Source: Saxidomus purpurata (Eukaryota; Mollusca; Bivalvia; Venerida; Veneridae). From it: a DNA stretch of 64,000 nt. Where the stretch lies: NCBI GenBank assembly GCA_022818135.1, contig JAFMSR010000037.1, positions 124,001 through 188,000 on the forward strand, read 5' to 3'. Position 1 is the stretch's first letter, and every line of letters starts with the position of its first letter. Below, one piece after another: positions 13,101 through 25,732 of this stretch. The notes below the pieces were generated by a model. The model saw only the letters and a program-made list of their open reading frames with translations, made no database searches and was not told where the DNA came from. Made by a program: the position numbers and the translations under genes.

Positions 13101-14455
13101 CTTTTGTTTATCATAAAAATTTAACACTAAATGTAACACTAAATGTAACACTTAAAAAAATTCACAAGCACTACTCTGGCTAAATTTCAGCTTGAATGTA
13201 TTTGCTGCCCTGACAAGAACCATCTGACTGTCCTACTGGTAATACAGTCACTAAAGACCACAAATGAAGTAGGTCTCTTTTGTCAATTTCAATACACTTT
13301 TTTTCATAGAGAAGTTACACTAAAGTTTCCTCAATAATCAAAACTGACTTAGACCTAAAGAACCTTAGTAATTACCATAGCAGTTAATTGTTTCATTACA
13401 CTCACTGTTGAAAATGTAATTAAAACCCATTATTTGAGTTTTAAACACAAAAAAATATTCATTTTCTTGAAGGAAAAACACATAATATAAATATTTCAAT
13501 TTACAATTCCACTTTATTAAAAGAAAAAATCAGAGTAGCGACTAAAGTTAAACAAAAAATATTTATTTTCTTATAATAAAATAATGATTTTATGTTTACT
13601 CTATAAATTCAGAATCACTGAAATGACCAAGAATAATAATGCAGATAAGTAAATGGATGATGGATCATTTGATATTTAAATTCAAACCAGTGCTATACTT
13701 TATAATGAAATACATGCTGATTAAAAAACGTTCAAATATTATGTTTCAGATCTTATTTGTGCAGATGATGATACTGCCACTAACATCACTACTGAGAGGA
13801 CACGTGAGGATATGGGTAAAAGCTCAAGTACTGCAATAACAAAAACTCAGAAATTAGGTATTTCATGTCCATCATGTAGTATCAGTCAATGCAGTAAACC
13901 TATATGCAACAATTTGTTATAACAAACTGTGAACAACTAGCTGAAATCAAATACAGAATTGTTTATAATTAGGAATTAACTGAGAGGTACATATATATTT
14001 TGCCATCTTGCCTTTTGACTGTCAGATTCAACGTATCTGCTGTTTGTCTTCTAAGTTATTTATGAATAATAAATTATCAAACTCAGCAATATTGTCAGTG
14101 TTATGAAAAGTGTATGAGACGACACAGCTGTGTTCTTCTTAACATCCGTCTAATTGTACTTAGAAAAGTCATTTTAAGTTTTGCTCTTTTTGAAATCAGT
14201 GCACAAGTGTATTAATCAAATTGTAACATTGTTTCAGATGAAACAAGACACAGAACAAAAAGAGTGAAAGTGGACCCTGTTGATGCAGCAACATTACAAA
14301 ACCTGAGGTTGGACAATGAAAGACTCCAAGGTGAAATAGGCTTACATGAACAAAACATGAAAACACTGAAATCTCAACAAGCTGCCTTTGACAGTCTTAA
14401 TTTGTACTTATATTTGAAAATGAACTTTGAGTACAACATTGCAACAGAAGATTGA
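10141..14455 (+). CDS. Myb/SANT-like Harbinger partner protein (spliced)
   Basis: Four exons join in phase: 10141-10174 (acceptor TACTTTTCAG, donor AAAAG|GTGAAA), 11808-11933 (acceptor GTAGCAG, donor GGAAG|GTTTTC), 13750-13857 (acceptor TGTTTCAG, donor TTAG|GTATTT) and 14238-14455 (acceptor TGTTTCAG, stop TGA). Exon two carries the proline/glycine hallmark KTGGGPPAPVPSP found just after the Myb/SANT DNA-binding domain in Harbinger partner proteins. Exon four encodes an amphipathic helix (LQNLRLDNERLQGEI) suited to dimerisation. The N-terminal Myb exon was not found and should lie before 10.1 kb. The exact phase across all three introns argues that this is a real gene. Confidence 0.6.
10612..10680 (+). 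repeat. tRNA-like SINE scrap in intron
   Basis: A weak A-box-like CCAATGGTAAGC is followed by a B-box-like TTGGTTTTGACCCA at roughly tRNA spacing. It is offered only as a probable diverged SINE head. Confidence 0.25.
11284..11372 (+). repeat. tRNA-derived SINE, truncated
   Basis: The A box GGTAGAGTGGTTAACACTGG and B box GTTCAAATCCC lie 20-odd bases apart. They are followed by ATTTCAGAAACTCTTTCAAT, which resembles the body of the copy at 28845. It lies inside the first visible intron of the Myb-like gene. Confidence 0.55.
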
Positions 14456-15045
14456 TTTATGATGTAAATTAGAAAATTACCACATTCAATTCTTATTCAC
14501 GCAATATTTAAAGGGACACTCCCTAAATAAGAGCCTATGGCAAACATTGCCTCATTTTACCACAATTAATAGATATGGAGGCTTTCTACAACTAAGCACA
14601 TCCACTCTTTAAGTATACAACCTCAGGTTTTGTAATGTTGCAATGGGACTTTAACAAATTAGTATTACAGCGTGAACATGGCATGTTCTGAGAAATAAGT
14701 CTGAACAATGTGATCTCTCATGGCACTGCCATCCCCACCATATGCTGGTACTGGTACAGTGCCATTTTAAAAACAGCAATATTGTCAGTGTTCATGATGT
14801 CTCCACGCATTATGCCAATATTATGTAACACAACATTTGCAACTGTTTCCAACACTGCCTGTTTTGGTCCATTTCTTTGTTCACAGTGAAGAACCTACAA
14901 ACAATTATTTTGTATTATGAAAACTTTATATTACATTCGAAAATGTTCTGCAAATACAATTGTGAGTTAATAAAAGTCCCAGGATCATCATATAATTCAA
15001 TGAAGGAAAACATAAATCACTTATAGAATTATGATAGATCTTTTT

Positions 15046-15046
15046 A

Positions 15047-15125
<79 letters not shown>

Positions 15126-15182
15126 ATGTCTGTCTGCCTGACTGCCTGCCTGCCTGCATGCCTGCCTGCCTGCCGTCCGTCT
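15046..15182. repeat. (TCTG)n microsatellite
   Basis: About 20 uninterrupted TCTG units are followed by degenerate TGCC-rich units. It lies within the last intron of the Harbinger transposase gene. Open frames across it are artefacts of the repeat. Confidence 0.95.
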
Positions 15183-15694
15183 GTCTGATGTTGTGTATGC
15201 AATAGGGCAAGATCTTCACTAGATTCTTAATGAAACTTGGTCAATGCGACTGCCATGATAAAATCTAAAGTCAAAAGGTTTGCCTTGTCAAAGTCAAACA
15301 GAATATTTGTGTTATTTTGTTTAAATTTGAAGTTTGGTCTTATATTGTCATAAGTAGCAGGTGAGCAATATAGGGCAATATTGGCCCTCTTGTTTTCTGT
15401 ATATATCATAAAACAACAGATTTATATTGATGTATGCTTTTCTATCATATTCTATTCATTATTCAGGAAATAGTATTGTCACAAGCTTTTTTTTTGCAAC
15501 AGCATAGAAAAATGTACTGTGTTATATTTACAATGTATAATTTCATTTAAATTATCTATGTTTGTCATCCTGGGAATTGAAACATGTAGAACTAACTTTA
15601 TCAAACTATCAAACTGTATTTCAGTACTTTGATGTGATTGTAAATTTGTTGACAATTTAAACAGTTTGTGCATCAATAAGTCTTTTTCATAGAA

Positions 15695-15735
15695 CATGGT
15701 ACGTGGCATTCCCTGTTTGATATTATATATTTTTT
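15695..15735 (+). repeat. Solo end of a dispersed short repeat
   Basis: The sequence GTACGTGGCATTCCCTGTTT plus the following TGATATTAT matches the ends of the two longer copies at 19.8-19.96 kb and 20.88-21.18 kb. Here it runs into a T-rich tract. This is a third, truncated member of the same family. Confidence 0.65.
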
Positions 15736-18700
15736 TTTTTTACTGTTCTGAAGTTGCATATAAGTTATGAATTTAATATTTGTCTGCACTAACAGTATAT
15801 TTAAATATTAATGAATGTGTCCCTGTATTTTATCTTTGAATAAAATCAAGTCATGAGTTTTAATACGTGGTAATTCACACAAGTGATTTAATTCTTTGCA
15901 TTCAAATGACTGACTGTATTCTATTTAAGTATATAATATTGGCACATATTTACGTCTTTGGAAACACATACTGTATTTTATCATAAAATACAAAAAGCCT
16001 TTTCCTATATGTTTATGTAGGAGAATCAGAGCCACTTGTGTAAGAATACACAATAATGTACTTATTTTACATCAGATTTCAGTTGCTAATTTTTCTCAGT
16101 AAAAAATCTTCTTTTAAGTATTCCAAATGTTTGTTCAATGGTTACTCTTATTCTACACAGTGCATCATTAAATTTTGTCCGACCTTCTGTGTCTGCATGT
16201 AGAAATGGTGTCATTAGAAATTGCCGACAGGGATAGCCTGAATCACTAAGCAACAAACCGTTGTGGTCACCTAGGTTATATAAAAAGCATCATTTCTGAA
16301 TTTCATATACATATGCTTTTAAGCATTTCAATTATTGTGTTAGCAACTTCCTGTAAAATAATATGAGTGGATAGTTATTTGTAAGAAAAACATGTATTCA
16401 GCATTATATGTTCATGTGATAGATTTGTATACATAAGTAGCTTATTAATTACATATGCTTACCATTTTCAAACTGTGTACACAATGGAGAACTTCTGAAG
16501 ACTCTACTGTCGTGCACTGATCCTGGCCATGTGGCATTACAACTGGTTATCCTGAACTTGTAGTCACAGCACAGCTGTGTCATAAAATAATTGATTAGTT
16601 TTGATGGTAAATACATTAAGAAAGAAATCTTTTGAAATTATTTTGATTAACTATATAAACATTTTACACTTTAACGAAACCATCACAATACCCTGCAAGT
16701 GGAGTTGAAGGTGATTTCTGCTCTTGTGAGGCCAATGTATATCATGATCAGTCTGCAGAAAATCAGCGAGATAATGGTTAAAATCACTCTACTTTCCGAC
16801 CCAGATCTAGCAAGAGTAATTGGACTAGTTGTGTAAAGTAAAGAAAAAGGCATCCGTGCTACAAATGTAATAGAAATATATTTCAATAAAAATCTTGTTT
16901 GTAGATGGAACAAACTGTAAGCCGTTTAAATGTAAGTATTACATGAAAAAAACATGATATTTTGTTATCATATACATAGTAATTCACTGCACATGAAAAA
17001 AAGATACAATACAGTCGAAAATATGTTGTTCAAAACAGCTTTGTAATATAGACCTGTATCAAATACATGTCAGCTGATTTGTGTTTTCCATTTTGGCTAT
17101 AGTACATAGATGTTGTGAAAATGTGTGGGTGCCTGTGTGATTATATGTATTTATAAGATGTATGAATGTATATTTATGCTGGTGTATGAATGCCAAAATA
17201 AACTGAGTACATAATGATCTTAATCTTTTACTAATTTGTATGTTGGAACTCTGAGACAGATAATAGACATATTCTGACTCTGTTTATTTATATAAACAAT
17301 ACTGTTGTGTATTTGTACCTGAACATTCAAGGAGTGATATCCTTTCCTGTTGACATAGTCCTTTTCATTTTCCTTCGGTCGTTGAATCCTGATGAAAGTA
17401 CCATCTTTGCATCCCAGTACATTTGGAAATCATTACAAAATTCGAAATGTGATTTGATTTATATTACAATTACATTTGCTAGCAAAACAAACTCTTAAAC
17501 TTTCATTGATCACTTTTGAGAGTCACTCTAGATAGGAATCATTTGCAAATACAAAGAAAAAGGTCATGTGAAATGTTGAAATGTTTTCTTATCATGACTA
17601 TTACAAACAAAGGTCCTACCTCCACAAAGCTACCTCTAAATCTAAAATGGTTCAAAGGAGCTTATTCTATATCACTGAACTGTATGTGGAAAACAGTGAG
17701 ATTTGCTGATAAAACTGCTAAGATATCACTACAGCACAAATTGTTTCGCTTGCACTTAATACAGGACATGCAGATTTAACGTTTTTCATTATATAATGGT
17801 TCCAGTGTATGAGATCCTCTGAACTCAGAAGGCACATGCCTTATGCAACATGCAGTTATCTAACTGTGTTCATTTACTAAGTACAAGTCCGGGACTACAG
17901 TCACATTGGCTTCAAATATCAATTTAAGGTACTTTGTCAAATGTTTGACAAGCTGGTCAAAAGCCTGTTGCTGGGCTAGACCCAAGGTCCAAGGTGCGGC
18001 ACTCTTACTGCTCTTACCTTTGACATTAGTAGGGTGTCCTACAAGCAGATCATTCAAAGGTTTGGCGATACTAGCATAACCAGCCACAAATCTGCGATAA
18101 TACCCCGCAAAGCCTAGGAAACTCCTCAGTTGCTTGATGCAAGTGGGTACAGGCCATTCCTTCAAGGCTTTTATCTTTTCAGGGTCCGTTTCGACACCCT
18201 TAGCGCTGACAACATGGCCTAGATAAGAGACACTGAAGAGAAAGAACTCGCATTTACTACCCTTGAGCTTCAAACCAGCCTCCTGTAGGCGCCTGAAAAC
18301 AACATCAAGGCGTTCAAAGTATTCATCTACGGTGCATGAATATACGATAACGTCGTCAATGTAAATCAAGCACTCCTTGAGATGTAGCTCTCCCATGCAC
18401 CTCTCCATTAAGGGCTGAAACGTAGCCGGGGCGTTAGTCAACCCGAAAGTCATCCGTTCACATTCATAGAACCCGAGTGGACCCACTGAAAAGGCGGTCT
18501 TTTTCTTATCAGACTCCTTCATAGCCACTTGCCAGTAACCTGATCGTAAGTCTAACTTACTGAATATTTTCGAACCTGCAAGGGAATCAATAGTCTCGTC
18601 TATCCTTGGAAGTGAATAGGCATCAGTAACTGTACGACTATTCAACTTCCGGAAGTCAATACAGAATCTGAGCGAATTGTCATTCTTCCTTACAAGGACG

Positions 18701-19799
18701 ATGTTGCTCGAGAATGGACTTTTGGACTCCCTAATGGCCCCGGCAGCAAGCATATCCTGCAAATGTTCCCTAACTCCTTCATACATTCCGTTTGGTATAC
18801 GCCGGTAAGGATCCTTAAATGGCTTGGGATCTGTAAGGTTGATCTCGTGTTCAACAAAATTGGTACAACCCACGCCAGTGATACCAGTGGAGAATAGACC
18901 CTTCCACTTTTCAAGAAAGTTAACAGCATCTTTACGGCGATTTCCAAGTACAGAGTCCTTTGGTACTTTAATTCATAATTCTTCTAGAGATTTGGTCTTA
19001 GCAGACTGGTCAGAAGAAGCACATTCAAGAGGGTCAACAGAGCGAACAACGTCAACCTCTTGCAAAGAACAAAGTAAAGACTTGGGCATGACACGGACAT
19101 GTTTTACAGCCATGTTGCAAATACGGACTGGAACTTTCGAAAAAGTCCGATCTGGCTGAACTTTAACAAGACGAGAACAAACATTGAAAGAATGAGTGTT
19201 TTCATCATCCTCGGTGACACATGTGTCATGGTCTGAACACGACGAACAATACCTGGAACTGTACAACTCTGAAATGACTGCAGAATCATTGGCTTATTCA
19301 GAAAAGCTATCACTGGAACAGAATGAATGTCTGTCATGGAAGAAAAGACCTCACGCCATGGAGAAGGAACTTGCTGAGATTCCTCAACACATTTTCTGAA
19401 GTAATTAGTAACGTTGGTTCCAATAATAAGGGGGACTGTTTGTGAATAAGAAGTGTCCGGTACAATTTAGACTGGGACAGAAACTGACTGAGATGACAGA
19501 CAATGAGCAGTGATATCAAGGACTGCATATCCAACACATGGTACAGTGGAGTCATTCGCACTTTAACACAAAAGTCAGAAATACTAAACAACTCTGGAAG
19601 AGGATCTAAAGACTGAAAGAAAGACTAAGAAAGAGTGATCCAGAGTCAAGAAGTGCAACGGCAGGGCAACCGTTAACAACAACATTAGTTTCATTGGAGT
19701 GTCCGACCAAAGGAACAACTGATGGGCCTTCTTGTCTAGGCAATCCTCCTACTGGCCCTTCGTGGGAGGATCTTGCTTGTTTAAAGCCTTGAAGTCTTG

Positions 19800-19955
19800 G
19801 AGTCTTGTGTGTGTGTGTGTGTGTGGGTGTGGGTGGGTGTGTGTGAGTGTGTGTGTGTGTGTGTGTTGGTGGTGTGCACTTCTGGGTGCTGTGGGGCTCG
19901 TTTTGGGGAGGCTGCGTGTTTAGTACGTGGCATTCCCTGTTTGATATTATTTTTT
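19800..19955 (-). repeat. Short dispersed element, copy 1 (with GT array)
   Basis: On the plus strand this copy reads from a (GT)n array through GGTGGTGTGCACTTCTGGGTG and GCTCGTTTTGGGGAGGCTGCG to the end GTACGTGGCATTCCCTGTTT. It lies inside the decayed Gypsy element, inverted relative to copy 2. Confidence 0.7.
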
Positions 19956-20879
19956 GAGAGGTGGATTCTGTCTTGGTTGTTCCTGTTTCATTACCCTTAT
20001 CATGGTTCCTGTTTCCAGAGCCTCTGTTTTCCCAACCAGACCTTTTTCTACTCTTCTTGGCCTCTTCTAATCCCTTCTCAATGCTACTAACTCTGGTATT
20101 GAGAGTTTTCATCTGTGCAGTCAGTTCCTGCATTCCCTTCAAAAGCCTGGAGTCATATGCTGCACTACACTGTCTGGCATCTTGCTCCTTATACCTGCTG
20201 GAATCACTTCTTCCTGTATCAGAAACAACTTTACCTTTATCAGCCCTTACTGACTGTACCACCTTTAGTCCTCTTCTACCTGTCTCAGTTCCCTTCTCAA
20301 CCTGGTGTAATCCTGCATAGACTCAAACTTATAGCGAGTCGCATTCTTCAAATCCTGGTTTCGTAAACCAGACCAAAGACGGTTACGCAACATATCTTCT
20401 CGAGTGTTCCTATCCAGATCCATTTGAGAATTGCAGAGGAGATGTTATAATCTCGGGCTATAGTCTACAAATGACTCACCCTCTCCTTGGCTAGCTGAAT
20501 AAAACTGCTCCTTTAGTCTCTCAGTAGTTGCAACATTACCATAAGTGGCATCCATTTCCCTCATGATCTCAGGAACTGTTGCCAATTCACCCAAATGAAG
20601 CAATACAGACCTTGCTTTACCCTTAAGACTGTTTCTTATGGACTCAAGAATGCAATATTCTGAGTAAATTCCACTTTTAAGGAGACAATTCACTTCATAT
20701 TTCCAGACTACAAACTCTACATCCTCTTTCTTTAGTTCTCCAGAAAACTGTGGAAGTTTAGGAAGTCTATGTGGAGGTGCACCATAAGCAGGGCTGGAAA
20801 ATGTATGTGGTAAATAAACATGGGGAGGTATGGTGTCAGAAGACCGAGTGCCCATTGGAGTATCCGGACCACAAAAACA

Positions 20880-21178
20880 AAAATAATATCAAACAGGGAA
20901 TGCCACGTACCAAAAACGCAGCCTCCCCAAAACGAACCCCACATCACCCAGAAGTGCACACCACCAACACACACACACACGCGCACACGCACACACACAC
21001 GACACACACACACACACAATCATGTACACACATAAATATACACTACCAACACACACTAGCATACAAAGCAAACACACGAGGACAAAACGAACAATTAAAG
21101 GAACACAGTGGGGCACCGCCTTGGAACGGTCAGTGGCAAAAACACCACTGGGGAGCTTAAACCGGTTTATGGCGCGCA
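20880..21178 (+). repeat. Short dispersed element, copy 2 (with CA array)
   Basis: This copy begins AATATCAAACAGGGAATGCC, carries the same CTCCCCAAAACGA and CACCCAGAAGTGCACACCAC core as copy 1 in the opposite direction, then a (CA)n array and a further 150 bp ending near GGCGCGCACCCAACC. It splits the gag region. It looks like a small non-autonomous element; its class is not determined. Confidence 0.65.
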
Positions 21179-21748
21179 CCCAACCGATATGGGATGTCAC
21201 TGGTCTGCTTTGCTGGATGCTTAGAATATGAAGGTGTATCCTGGAGTGCAGTACTAAAAGAAACACGCCTGCGACTTCGGTCAATAGGTGGTGAATAGTT
21301 TGGTGTAGTGTCATACCCTGGTCTAAAAAAATCATGACTAACACGTCTATCAATATTTTGTGAAGGGCCACCTTCAAGGGAAGTGCGTGCATTGTAAGGG
21401 GACAATACAGGCGGAGTACGGTCATACAAGCTACGGAGCTCTCTATCTGGAGTTGGTGTACCAAATCTACTATCAGAATGCACTGGAGCCCTATCTGGAG
21501 TATTACGAGCGGTGTCAATCGTATACCCAGACATAAGTACACGCTGTATACAATAATCAAGATCTACGTCATCAGGTCTCTCAACAGTTTGCGATGTTGC
21601 GTTATCTTGCTCCATACTAATATACCCTGACATATCAAAAGAAACTTGGCAAGTAAAAGTCACAATACAGCTCTATTACACAATGTATGTATGTGATAAC
21701 ACTATTCCAGTGTGTAATGAACACTTATGAAACTATATAACTAGATTT

Positions 21749-21856
21749 AATGAAAGACTTTCAGTATACCATACAACTGTGCTGTCAAAGGAAAACACTA
21801 GAATTTCTGAAAGATGGCACTTTCAGTACACCATATAACTGTACTATCAAAGCACA
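21749..21856. repeat. Two imperfect direct repeats
   Basis: Two related segments (about 21749-21792 and 21808-21856) share CTTTCAGTA and ACCATA-AACTGT followed by CTATCAAAG-like ends. They lie just upstream of the gag region on the minus strand and could be part of the untranslated leader. Confidence 0.45.
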
Positions 21857-21896
21857 ATGTCAACTAAATGTGACCTGATGGCTAATATAAACGATA

Positions 21897-22389
21897 TTAA
21901 ATGCGACCATCAGTGTCATTGGGTGAGGAGGGTTCAGCAACAAACAAAGGTGAGGTTTCGGTCTTGTAATTATTATTCCAACGTAGTGCAATACAACAGA
22001 TACGTTTAATATACGTGATACACCTGCACTTGCTACCCTTGGTACCCCTGGTACACTTGGTACACTTCAAGCCCTGTAACAAAGATATGAAACAAATGTA
22101 AGCTAAGTGCAGTAATATTATGTGATAATATTACAATATATCGAAGCATATCCGTACTCATAATTATGTCATGTTGTGATCAGCGGCTATGAAAACCTTA
22201 TAAAATATATGTGAAACCTACGTTTAACAATTCATCCTTGCTTATTAATAAACATATAAAACATTCATATACAATTACATACCAATTGTGGATCTGGTCC
22301 TGCGGTACATTCTGTATCACATACAGTTGAACATACATGTATATCAGTCGTAATACTCTCTACTGGCACGATCTCACTGTGATGGGTTA
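21897..22389 (-). CDS. Unrecognised Cys-rich C-terminal exons
   Basis: Two minus-strand exons are inferred: 22389-22283 (acceptor ACAAATTGCAG, donor CAATTG|GTATGT) and 22073-21897 (acceptor TTTGTTACAG, ending in TAA). They join in phase. The second exon opens with a CxxC...CxC cluster (KCTKCTRG, SKCRC) that could bind a metal ion, followed by a polar tail. Upstream exons were not found. I do not recognise the family. It could be the end of a host gene or of a transposon-encoded zinc-binding protein. Confidence 0.4.
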
Positions 22390-22399
22390 CTGCAATTTG

Positions 22400-24680
22400 T
22401 TAAATAACAGTGTGAACATAGAAGATAATAAGCGATTGCACCAATTACCATTTCATTCCAATGCAATTACAATAAAATGCCAGCCATCTTGAATTCCGCA
22501 TGTACACTGAAACTTGTACATGTTCTCACAGACAATTAATATTTACAAATAGAGCATAACTCATCTGTGATCACTCCAATACTAAATGAAATGCAATAAT
22601 GTAATAGCAAGCCTCTGAATCCATGACCACAGCAACAGAATGCCCACAAACAAAGGAAAAACTCTAAAATCATCTGAGCAACTAAATTGCGTCTTGACTG
22701 CTCCGTGCAACTGACCAAACTAAATGTGTAAAGCACATCTCAGTCACATGGCACGGATTAACAGGTAAACGGCGGGAAACCATACCTGAGTAAACACAGT
22801 ATCAATCAATGGTCTAATGGAGACACTTTGTACAAGAAAACCAAAGGTATAAAAGTATTAAAAGGAACAAAGGTTTAACGGTAGCAAATTTGAATAGACA
22901 AAACCAGAAACGGTTACATAACAATATCACTTACGACCACAGCCCAAAATAGTTGACTAAACAGTCTGTGCAATAAGCAATACCTAAATTATATGAACTT
23001 GTGTTATGTCCACAAATGTACACCATAGAAATAGTCAGAAGAACTAAACAAACACACCCTAGTATAATAAACTAGTGATTGCAGCTTTTACGTGCAAAAA
23101 TTCAAACAGAAAATTGCAAATTAAAGTAATCTAGTTCTTAATGATGGCATTTAATGCCCACATATAATTTCCACTTGATATGCAAAGCTATCAGAAATGA
23201 AATCAGTAACTGCAAACTTCACTGATATTTCTATTTCCTAGAAAAGACCTAGTGGATACAAAAGCACACCAAACTTTGCAATGAACTGCCTTACTGCTAG
23301 TCTCAGTATAACAAAACAGCCGGTTGCCAACAACTCAATGCTCTGTGCAACGGTTGTTCTCAGACAAAGGAATTTCTCAACATCTGACAATTCTTTCTTA
23401 TATATAAGAGAACTTTTAATGCAACAGTCTCAAAAAAATACTTTTCACTGTAATTCTTACACTTAAGATTACCTGTTAACACCAGATTTCAGCTAAAATC
23501 TTGTTGATAACACCAGAAATCTTCTTCTGCCACACAAAATTCTTCAAAATGGCGCGTTTAAATGAACAAAGTACAGTTTACACTGAAATATCACTGTAAA
23601 TGTATTCTGTTATAATTCAATCTTCTAATTGTACAACCACTTCTATCAGTTAGCCTATGCAGTATAGTCACACTGGTCTATGCATTTAGTTTACATATAA
23701 ATTATCAAAAGTATTTTCAGACACTAGTGATATTATAATAACACAATACCAGTAAACAGTACACAATGTTAGGGCTCAAGTTGTTAACAAGTCCTACTAC
23801 TTATAGCCTTTACTACCTACATGTATACTACACTTTTCAGAAACTGATTGCCAGCTTTCAAATACTGACAGCTCACAGATTCCCGGTAACTATTTATTTA
23901 TATCTTTGACTTCTCTTTCATTTACCGAGAAGAGAAATGATGGAACATCAGAATTTTTTTATTTTTTTTTTAAAGTGTCACAATAACCATTAAACCATTG
24001 ACAGACACACAAAGACCTTCACAGACAGAGAGAGAGAGAGAGATTCATGATGACAATGAAAATGTTAGCTCACCAATTACCATACCAATTAGCGGTTAGA
24101 CATGCAATGACTTGCTGATTCTTTGGTGTTACTGCAGATGATCTCTGTTACTGCGAAGTGCACTGTACAACTGGACCTCAAATTTCTCAAAACAACCTGT
24201 CACAACAAAAGATATAAACAGATGAAAATTGTCAAAGTAATAACAGAATTATGCAATAAATGAAAACTAAATTCAATTCAAATAGAAAACTAAATTCACT
24301 ACAAATTGAAGTATTTAACTGTAAATGTTCACTTATTTATATATTCACTAATATATCACATATATATTTGACATATGTCATTCAATGTGTATGCTCATTC
24401 CAGGGCACAACATGTATAAACAAATTGTCCGGTGCAGGAATCCAACGACGAACGAAGATAATCCTTATTGTTGGTGTTGGCATACCACTAATTCATTCCA
24501 ATATACTATTGTTTAAAAGTTTAAGGCCTTTAATTACTAAAGAAAGCTTTCATTTTGATAAGTTTTCAACAAAAGTGAAAATCATAATACAACACATGTG
24601 TACGGAAATCCTTGTTGACAGTACAATCTGTGACGTAAGCACAGGGTTTCCCAATTCTCATTGGTTGATTTGAAGAATCT
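22400..24680. other. No gene seen
   Basis: The stretch is A+T-rich without a supportable gene. A short (GA)n tract lies at about 24027-24042. Confidence 0.4.
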
Positions 24681-24689
24681 TGTAGCGGG

Positions 24690-24790
24690 AGATAAATCCC
24701 GGAACGGCCCGCATTCGTTCTCAAGCTGACTCGTTCTTGTAGCCCCAAATGTTACACTGGCCACCAAATGTCACGGGTACTCGTGAGTTC
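24690..24790 (-). repeat. Possible LTR end and primer-binding site remnant
   Basis: On the minus strand a segment ending GTACCCGTGACA is followed by TTTGGTGGCCAGTGTAAC and ATTTGGGGCTACAAG, the kind of sequence found at the 5' LTR and primer-binding junction of Gypsy elements. No partner LTR was identified, and it lies 3 kb from the nearest gag, so this is tentative. Confidence 0.25.
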
Positions 24791-25179
24791 TCATTTAGGG
24801 AGAAGGAGAGTGAGGATGATACCTGTAAATACACGCAGGCACTAATAAAAAATAATGCAAAAACAATCCACGCGAAGTGTATAATACGACATTGACATGA
24901 ATGCAATGAATATAAATGAGTTACTGACAACCATATTTTACCTGTAAATATACGCAGGCACTAAAACAATGGCAATTCTCAGTGAGAAAAGAAAAACACT
25001 GCTCTCGCCTTTAGAATCTGTATTATCAGTGCGCAGGCGCATAGGTGCACGTGATTATCGTCAGATGAAAGTGAGTGAGGCCCGTCACCTTAGTTATGAG
25101 ATGGAAAATGATATGACTAATGATATGAATAATGAGAAGAAAAAGAGGACCCGAACATATACATACACATACACATAAG

Positions 25180-25730
25180 AGACACAAACGACAACACTAC
25201 ACATAGACAATAACATACACTCTGGCACAGACATATTGTCCGTGTGACATCTTCCTACTGTAGATATACAATGCAATGTTTTCATCATACTGTTCTTTAC
25301 TCACAGAGTGGCATTTATTTAGAGGTGTTTATAACACAGGTTTAACTGTATATATTGTAATAATACATTTATTGATACAGAATTATTTCCTAAGAAAACA
25401 ATGTTTCAAGACTATATTCATATATACACTACTTAACTATGATGAACATAAATCTACCTATATGAGTGACATTATTATTATAGGTTAATCCCCACTGAGT
25501 ACCTCGAATATCTAGGTCTATTTTAAGACTATGGCTACAAACACAGACCAGTAACATTTGCTATAGACAGCCGGTCATGTATATGTCATTCTTAGATTAC
25601 ATAGATGCTACAAGAGGTTTCAATTAAATCATTTAAGAGCGAATATTCTATCAGGATACTGTAGCACAAAAGATGAAATGTTTGTACAGACTGGCTTGAC
25701 TTTGAAGTGCACGTTGCTGGTAAGAAAGCA
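25180..25730. other. No gene seen
   Basis: No supportable feature was found. A short ATACAC-rich run at about 25155-25178 is simple sequence. Confidence 0.4.
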
Positions 25731-25732
25731 CA

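Larger units (their letters stand above)
14665..17429 (-). pseudogene. HARBI1-type Harbinger transposase, four exons, damaged
   Basis: The exons on the minus strand are A 17429-17319, B 16574-16463, C 16270-16086 and D 14894-14665. A-B and B-C join exactly in phase (donors CAG|GTACAA and AATG|GTAAGC; acceptors GACACAG and AACCTAG). Exon A has the first catalytic Asp (GCKDGTFI) and the RKGYHSLNVQ motif. Exon B has the second (WPGSVHDSRVFRSS). Exon C has SDSGYPC and the catalytic Glu in IEQTFGILKRRF, then runs into an in-frame TAG at 16086. Exon D carries VANVVLHNIGIMRGD, then a one-base slip near a T5A4 run before its terminal stop. A TGA immediately precedes exon A. Remnants of the N-terminal domain may lie near 17600-17660. 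The protein would cut and insert the element, but this copy looks inactive. Confidence 0.7.
10141..17660. mobile_element. PIF/Harbinger transposon with two spliced genes
   Basis: The convergent pair, a Myb/SANT-partner-like gene on + and a HARBI1-type transposase on -, is the standard gene content of PIF/Harbinger elements, in which the Myb-like protein helps the transposase reach the nucleus and DNA. Both genes have introns here. I could not locate the terminal inverted repeats or the 3-bp target duplication, so the outer limits are only the outermost coding sequence seen. The right limit rests on a weak match to the transposase N-terminal domain near 17600-17660. A (TCTG)n array and a SINE fragment lie inside introns. 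Confidence 0.6.
17935..21663 (-). pseudogene. Decayed Ty3/Gypsy element (gag, protease, RT)
   Basis: Minus-strand order is gag N-terminal region (21663-21157), retrotransposon gag core (20855-20445), a coiled region and retropepsin (VALLDSGS, near 19650), a linker (19266-18973) and reverse transcriptase (about 18900-17945). The RT keeps FSKLDLRSGYWQVAM and the catalytic YIDD, the RFCIDFRKLN block and the RRFVAGYASIAKPLNDL region. It then stops matching before RNase H; RNase H and integrase are missing. Frames shift several times, and two copies of a short repeat interrupt gag and the gag-protease spacer. It is clearly a different family from the intact element at 30-34 kb, and it abuts the end of the Harbinger region. 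Confidence 0.8.

Noticed and set aside
14926..15219. Frame rich in Arg-Gln-Thr-Asp
   Set aside because: It is a translation of the (TCTG)n microsatellite.
16683..16913. Extra Harbinger transposase exon
   Set aside because: It lies between exons A and B, which already join exactly in phase, and it has no Harbinger motif.
19732..20366. Several plus-strand frames rich in Val/Cys and Leu/Ser
   Set aside because: They are antisense to the decayed Gypsy gag-protease region and cross a GT array.
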